This document shows positions 59,230 through 64,000 of a stretch of 64,000 bases of DNA, in pieces. Made by a program: the position numbers and the translations under genes. The first letter of the stretch is position 1, and each line of letters opens with the position of its first letter. The stretch spans positions 1-64,000 of the forward strand of contig JAOBSW010000714.1 of NCBI GenBank assembly GCA_026214975.1, given 5' to 3'. The stretch comes from Gentiana macrophylla (taxonomy: Eukaryota > Streptophyta > Magnoliopsida > Gentianales > Gentianaceae). Under the pieces are notes generated by a model, which was not told the DNA's origin, did not search any database, and saw only the letters and a program-made list of their open reading frames with translations.

Positions 59230-60130
59230 AATGAGGAAGGAAACTTCAATAATTCCTCCTCTTTGTTGGTTCCCGGTAAATTAAATGGCAAAAACTACCT
59301 TGAATGGTCACAGACCATCAAGCTAGCCATTGATGGGACGCAGCAAGCTAGGTTTTTGATTTGGAGCAATCAAGGAACCGGGTGCCAATGATCCCAAGCA
59401 CAAAGACTTCGCGATCGTAAAACTCCATGGTCAAGGCATGGCCGATCAACTCAATGGAGCGGACCATAGCTAGACCCCATATATGTCAAAAGCGCCAAGA
59501 TATATGGGAAGCAGTCAAAGAGCTATATTCGATCTAAAGAACTCCTCACAGATCTACCATCGAAAAACCGAATGTGGAATTTGAAGCAAGGAGGCAAGGA
59601 TGTGACATCTTATTACAATGAGATAGTCACACTTTGGCAAGAATTGGATATGTGTCATGCGGACACATGGGATTGTCTGAGGGGACAGCACCAAATTTGT
59701 AAAAGAGAGGAAAATGAAAGGTTTATTCCTTTTCAAGTGGTCTGAATTATGAATTGATGATGAGGTGCGGGTAGGATCCTTGGAAGGAATTCTCTCCCAT
59801 CATTGAGAGAGGTGTTCATGGAAGTCGGAAGGAAGAGGCAAAAGAGGAAGGTTATGCACAGTGGGGATGATTCCTTCAAAATAAACCTGGGGACAAGACC
59901 TTGAATCATCGCCTTGGTGACTGCTAAGGGTGAAAACAGAGGCAAAAATGTAAAGCGTGGTGTGACCACTTTGCAAAAACAAAAGGCACAACAGAGGGGC
60001 AATTGTTGGGCAATTCATGGCAAACCAAACCAACTGGAAGCCAAGGGTCAATCTGGGAATGTTGGTGAGATAAGGAGCAATCAAGTGTCATCAGATCCAA
60101 GTCAGACAAGTCCTGGATGACTTTCTTTGA
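59230..60130 (+). pseudogene. C2 gag (UBN2-type) relic
   Basis: LLVPGKLNGKNYLEWSQTIK near 59265 is the classic gag start of plant copia elements. Later frames give LKQGGKDVTSYYNEIVTLWQ near 59582 and a Lys-Gly-Leu-Phe-Leu-Phe stretch near 59716. Frameshifts and stops break it. Confidence 0.75.
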
Positions 60131-60179
60131 CTAAGGAGCGAGATAGAGCTCTTGAGTAACTCGCTTAGCAAGTCAAACA

Positions 60180-61320
60180 CACATCCAACCCTCCAAACCC
60201 CAGTGTACCCTTGCCGAGTCGGGTATGGCATCCGCTTTTCTGACCTCTTGAATCCCTTACACCTGAGCACACTGATCCTTGATTTGATTCGGGTGCAGCA
60301 GATCCACGTGACCCTTGCTCCAAAATGTTCGGTTCTATTTTCCATGTGGAGGAAATCGTAGAAAGTGAGGTGGCGAGATGGATCCTTTTCAACGAGAGTG
60401 GAAAGAGCTCAGCACCACCATCGCCTCTATTACTCTTCATGATGTCCTCCATGTCCCCAAACTTTCCTGCAATTTAAGTTCTCTTCACAAGTTGGCCTCG
60501 TGCCAGCTGTCAGAATTAATCTTTTCTCCTACTATTTGTGAGTTTTGTGGATGTGACTTTGGGAAGGTGATTGATGTGCTAGGATCAAAGGAGGACTCTA
60601 CATCCTCGAGAGAGGGATAGTCAAAAAATAAATTGGCTCTAAGAATCATTGTTTTAGTATTTCTAGTTTGTCATCTAATGATGAAATAATGATGTGGCAT
60701 ACTAGATTAAGTCACCCTAGCTTTGGGTATTTGAATAAATTGTTTCCTAAACTTTTTATTAATAATAAAAGTTCTGATTTTCAATGTGAAATTTGTGTCT
60801 TGTCTAAACATAAGAGGAGCACTTATATTCCAAAATCCTACAGACCCACTAAACCATTTACTCTTATTCATAGTGATGTTTGGGGTCCTTCCGCACACCT
60901 AACTATGGTAGGAAGAGATGGTTTGTGTCCTTTATAGATGATCACACAAGAGTTACTGGATCTATCTCATTAAAGGAGAAGTGCAGGGTTGAGAAAGCTT
61001 TTAAGAATTTTTATAACATGGTCAAGACCATTTCATACACAAATTGAAATTTTAAGAACTGATAATGGAACCGAGTACTATAACAATCTTTTGAACAATT
61101 TTTTTTTTCTGAAAAAGGCATGATCCATCAAAACTCATGCCCTAATACACCCCAACAGAATGGTGTGGCAGAAAGGAAAAATCAACATGTCTTGGAAGTG
61201 GTCAGATCCATCATGTTGTCCTCTAAGTGGCCTAAATTCTTGTGGGGTGAGGCTCTTCTAATCATGGTTTATTTAATCAAGCAGACTTCCTCTAAAATTT
61301 TAGACTTTAAAACTCCTTAA
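60180..61320 (+). pseudogene. C2 protease C-terminus and integrase relic
   Basis: LHDVLHVPKLSCNLSSLHKL near 60437 marks the end of the protease region. The pre-integrase zinc region is at 60695-60810 (Trp-His-x-Arg-Leu-x-His...Cys-Glu-Ile-Cys). HSDVWGPS near 60868 starts the integrase core, and NTPQQNGVAERKNQHVLEVV near 61144 is its conserved end with the last acidic residue. Several shifts lie between. Confidence 0.8.
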
Positions 61321-62229
61321 ATGAATTAAAAGAAAACTTTCCACACACTAGGATCGGTCCAGATCTTCCTCTCAAAGTGTTTGGGTGTGTAGCATTTGCA
61401 CACACCTATCACCAAGGAAGTTGGATCTAGAGCCACTAAGTGTATGTTATTGGGGTATTACGCCAATAAGAGGGTATAGGATTTTGATTTTGGTAAAAGA
61501 AGAGTCATAGAAACAATGGATATCACTTTTTGAGAACACAATGTACTATGACAAGCACCATCTTCAGTGGGGGCTTATGACTCAAGAAGATGTGGCTGAT
61601 TTTTGAAGACATTGTGGTTTGGGGTGATGAGTCTAGTATGCCAAATCCTATGGAAATCATCGGTAATGAACAAGTCTTTGGAAGATCCGGGAGAAGCAGG
61701 AGGTAAGTCACCCTCGTGTGAGTGGCCAAACCCCTAAAACTCCCAGTACAACTCAAAGATTTTGGGGAAAAACATATTTTAGGACCTATCCTAAATCCAG
61801 AGAGCATGTGGAACCTCCAATTGGGACTGTCCAAGAACCTGAACCGGCACATCCTGGGCAATCAAATGATATGGAGGAATCTGAGTCACCAAACCTTGAG
61901 CCTCTAATCCCAGACCTTGATGCACAGCCTGATACAGAACCCTTGGTCCCAGATCTTGATGAACCATCCACTCCTAAGCCTAAAAAACAGTCCAGAAAAC
62001 AGGCCGTGGTAAATAGTCCAGATCCTTTACTGGATGTCCCTATTGCGATTAGAAAACCACCAAGGGCCTCGTGACTAAAACTCCTAGATACCCTATACAA
62101 AACTACTTAACCTATCAAAATGTGTCACCATCCCACAAAGCCTTCCTTACTACTAGTGTGTCTCGAACATCAAATTCAAGAATATTCAGGAAGCTCTATA
62201 TGTACCTGAGTGGAAGGCTGCTATTCAGG

Positions 62230-63260
62230 AGGAAATCAGGGCTTTGGAGAAGAATGGCACTTGGGAAGTGGTGAATATGCCATGGGGAAAGAAAGTTGTG
62301 GGGTGTAGATGGGTGTTCACCATTAAGTTCAAGTCTAATGGTGAGGTTGAGAGATATAAAGCTAGGTTAGTAGCCAGGGCTACTGACCAAACCTATGGAA
62401 TTGATTACTCGAGACTTTCTCACCGGTGGCTAAGCTCAATCATTGTGAGGTTGTATTCTCCATACCGTGTGAACCTAGGCGGCCATTGTTTCAACTTGAT
62501 GTGAAGAATGCATTTCTTCACGGACACTCAAGGAGGAAGTGTATATGGATCCTCCCCAGGACTTTGCCGGGTCGGGTTTGGAGGAAAGGTATGTAGAGAA
62601 GAAGTCTCTGTATGGGTTGAAGCAAAGTCCAAGAGCTTGGTTTGATAGGTTTTAGCGATTTGTCCTAAAGATAGATTCAAGCAGGACACTCTCGGATCAT
62701 ACCTTATTTGTGAAGAGGTCCAAAGAAGGTAAGATGGTGGTCCTAGTAGTATATGTGGATGATATCATCCTTACCGGAGATGATGTGGATGGGATTAATC
62801 GGTGAAGAGAAATCGGCTGGGAATTTGAATCAAAGACCTTGGGGTTTTGAAGTATTTCTGGGAATGGAGGTAGCTCGGTCCAGGAGGGGATGGTGGTGTC
62901 CCAAAGGAAGTATGTGTTGGATCTGGCCGACGTAAGCAGAATGTTGGGGTGTAAACCTGCTAGTACACCTATGGATCAAAATGTGAAATTGGATCAAGCT
63001 GATGGTGAGGAGCCAGTGAACAGAGAGCAGTATCAAAGGTTAGTTGGCCGACTGATTTATTTGGCTCACACAAGGCCAGACATTTCCTTTGCAGTTGGAG
63101 TGGTGAGTCAGTTTATGCATGCCCCAAAACAGTCTCATAATCAAGCAGTGGTGAGGATTCTGAGATATTTAAAGGGAACAGTTGGAGTAGGGTTGTTGTT
63201 CAAAAAGGTGGATAAAAGGTTTGTGGAAGTATATCGCCGTCTTGATTGGTGGCTCTAAAA
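62230..63260 (+). pseudogene. C2 reverse transcriptase relic
   Basis: GTWEVVNMPWGKKVVGCRWV near 62260, RYKARLVAR near 62352, LDVKNAFLHG near 62497, the active-site box VVYVDDIILTGDD at about 62748-62784, and LIYLAHTRPDISFAVGVVSQ near 63052. The domain is all there but spread over several frames. Confidence 0.85.
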
Positions 63261-63709
63261 AGGAAGTCTACTACTGTGGTAACGCTCATTTGTCCTGAGA
63301 AATCTGGTTACTTGGAGGAGCAAGAAGCAAGATGTGGTGGCTAGAAGCTCAGCTGAAGCCGAGTTTAGAGCTGTGGCACAGGGCATATGTGAAGAGTTGT
63401 GGTGAAAAGGGTCTTTGGATGATCTGCAGATCGCCTTTGGCAATGCCTATGAAGGTCGTTTCGTGACAACAAGGCAGCCATTGCCATTGCAAATGATCTG
63501 TGCAACATGACAAGACTAAACATGTGGAAGTAGACAGGCATTTCATCAAAGAGAAGCTAGAGAAGGGGCTGATTTGTATTCCTTTCCTACCATCACCTTT
63601 GCAAGCAACTGATGGTCTTACTAAGGCATTAATGAAGCAGCAATTTGATGGTTATGTGTCCAAGTTGAACATGATTGATATCTATGCTCAACTTAAAGGG
63701 GGGTGTTGA
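63260..63709 (+). pseudogene. C2 RNase H relic
   Basis: Val-Ala-Arg-SSAEAEFRAVAQGI near 63340 and HDKTKHVEVDRHFIKEKLE near 63502, ending with DGLTKALMKQQFDG and Leu-Lys-Gly-Gly-Cys-stop just over the purine tract. The first part (about 63225-63290) looks scrambled compared with the family. Confidence 0.8.
63693..63703 (+). promoter_or_regulatory. Polypurine tract of C2
   Basis: AAAGGGGGG run directly before the 3' LTR start TGTTGAATT. Confidence 0.85.
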
Positions 63710-63949
63710 ATTAGGAAGGTTATATCTCATCTTATTTATTTATTAGGGCACAAACCGTGTGGCGGCGAGGTTTGTGAAGTTTATTTCAGTTTACTTGGGG
63801 CTAAGTATAAGGCGGTTGCCTAGGGTTTAGAGGCGGTTGGGTGTTTATTTTATTATAAAAAGCGCAAGAGGCTCTTTGTGTAATATATCCTTTTCAGAGA
63901 ATTAATAAAAATAAAGTTTTCCACAGCCATTCATCTATATTTTCTAACA
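63704..63949 (+). repeat. 3' LTR of C2
   Basis: 246 bp, followed by the CAGTT duplication. Confidence 0.9.
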
Positions 63950-63985
63950 CAGTTGAAATAATAAACAAACAAAAAATACACTTAC

Positions 63986-64000
63986 GATCCATATGGAAGT
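63986..64000 (-). CDS. Possible upstream SNM1 exon, cut by the window edge
   Basis: On the minus strand CCATATGGATC is followed by GTAAGT, a strong donor site. It would read Pro-Tyr-Gly-Ser, resembling the Phe-x-Tyr-Gly-x-Ile segment that precedes the metal-binding motif in SNM1 proteins. Only 15 bases are visible, so this is a suggestion. Confidence 0.35.

Larger units (their letters stand above)
58876..63949 (+). mobile_element. C2: Ty1/copia element in the presumed SNM1 intron
   Basis: Complete ends: LTRs 58876-59119 and 63704-63949 (TGTTGAATTAGG...TTTCTAACA). Perfect duplication CAGTT (58871-58875 and 63950-63954). Primer site next to the 5' LTR and purine tract next to the 3' LTR. The interior holds gag, protease, integrase, reverse transcriptase and RNase H in copia order but with many frameshifts. 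It is opposite in orientation to the host gene. Confidence 0.9.

Overview
The window is nuclear DNA of a flowering plant, most likely a eudicot. It is AT-rich and has spliced genes with GT-AG introns, Ty1/copia and Ty3/gypsy LTR retrotransposons, MITEs, a Helitron-like end and long TA microsatellites. I could not name the species. Most of the sequence is nested mobile DNA. Host genes are scarce: a lysine/proline-rich unknown protein present three times (G1, G2, G3), a decayed divergent neighbour (H), and the 3' half of an SNM1-type DNA-repair nuclease on the minus strand.

Layout. 1-9404 is a decayed Ty1/copia element (C1). A Ty3/gypsy gag-protease-only element sits in it at 598-6009 (target duplication CTTGG), and a MITE sits in its 3' end. 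9764-21709 is a first segment holding H1, G1, a Helitron-like stretch, a hAT-like MITE, a solo LTR (E0) and two tandem copies of a gypsy gag relic (S1, S2). 21710-28055 is one LTR plus part of the inside of a retrotransposon (E1) with two plant-transposon-domain ORFs. 28056-53075 is a second copy of the same segment in the same orientation. It has been opened by a 9.4 kb copia element (L1, 32575-41936) and by solo LTRs E2 (43702-45394) and E3 (45761-48120), and it carries the intact-looking gene G2 (49346-50938). 53088-55436 is a third, truncated copy (G3). SNM1 follows on the minus strand. A copia element (C2, 58876-63949, target duplication CAGTT) lies in what should be its intron, and a candidate upstream exon reaches the window edge.

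How the parts relate. Comparing the duplicated segments gives natural before-and-after pairs. E0 was present before the duplication. L1, E3, the 17521 MITE and the 11996 insert have clean unfilled sites in the sister copy.

The most interesting signal is in the E-family LTRs (E0, E1, E2, E3). Just upstream of each TATA box are 12-bp dyads built as 5-bp inverted arms around 2 bp. They occur in pairs, 21 bp apart in E1 and E3 and 23 bp apart in E0. The dyad sequence differs between subfamilies while the layout stays the same. In E1 the same dyads, again in 21-bp pairs, also sit upstream of a separate TATA box that precedes one of its internal ORFs. This looks like a promoter code specific to each element lineage, perhaps read by a protein the element encodes.

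Caution: differences between repeat copies often fall at CAG/CTG sites and include small indels. Some frameshifts may therefore be sequencing errors rather than real decay.
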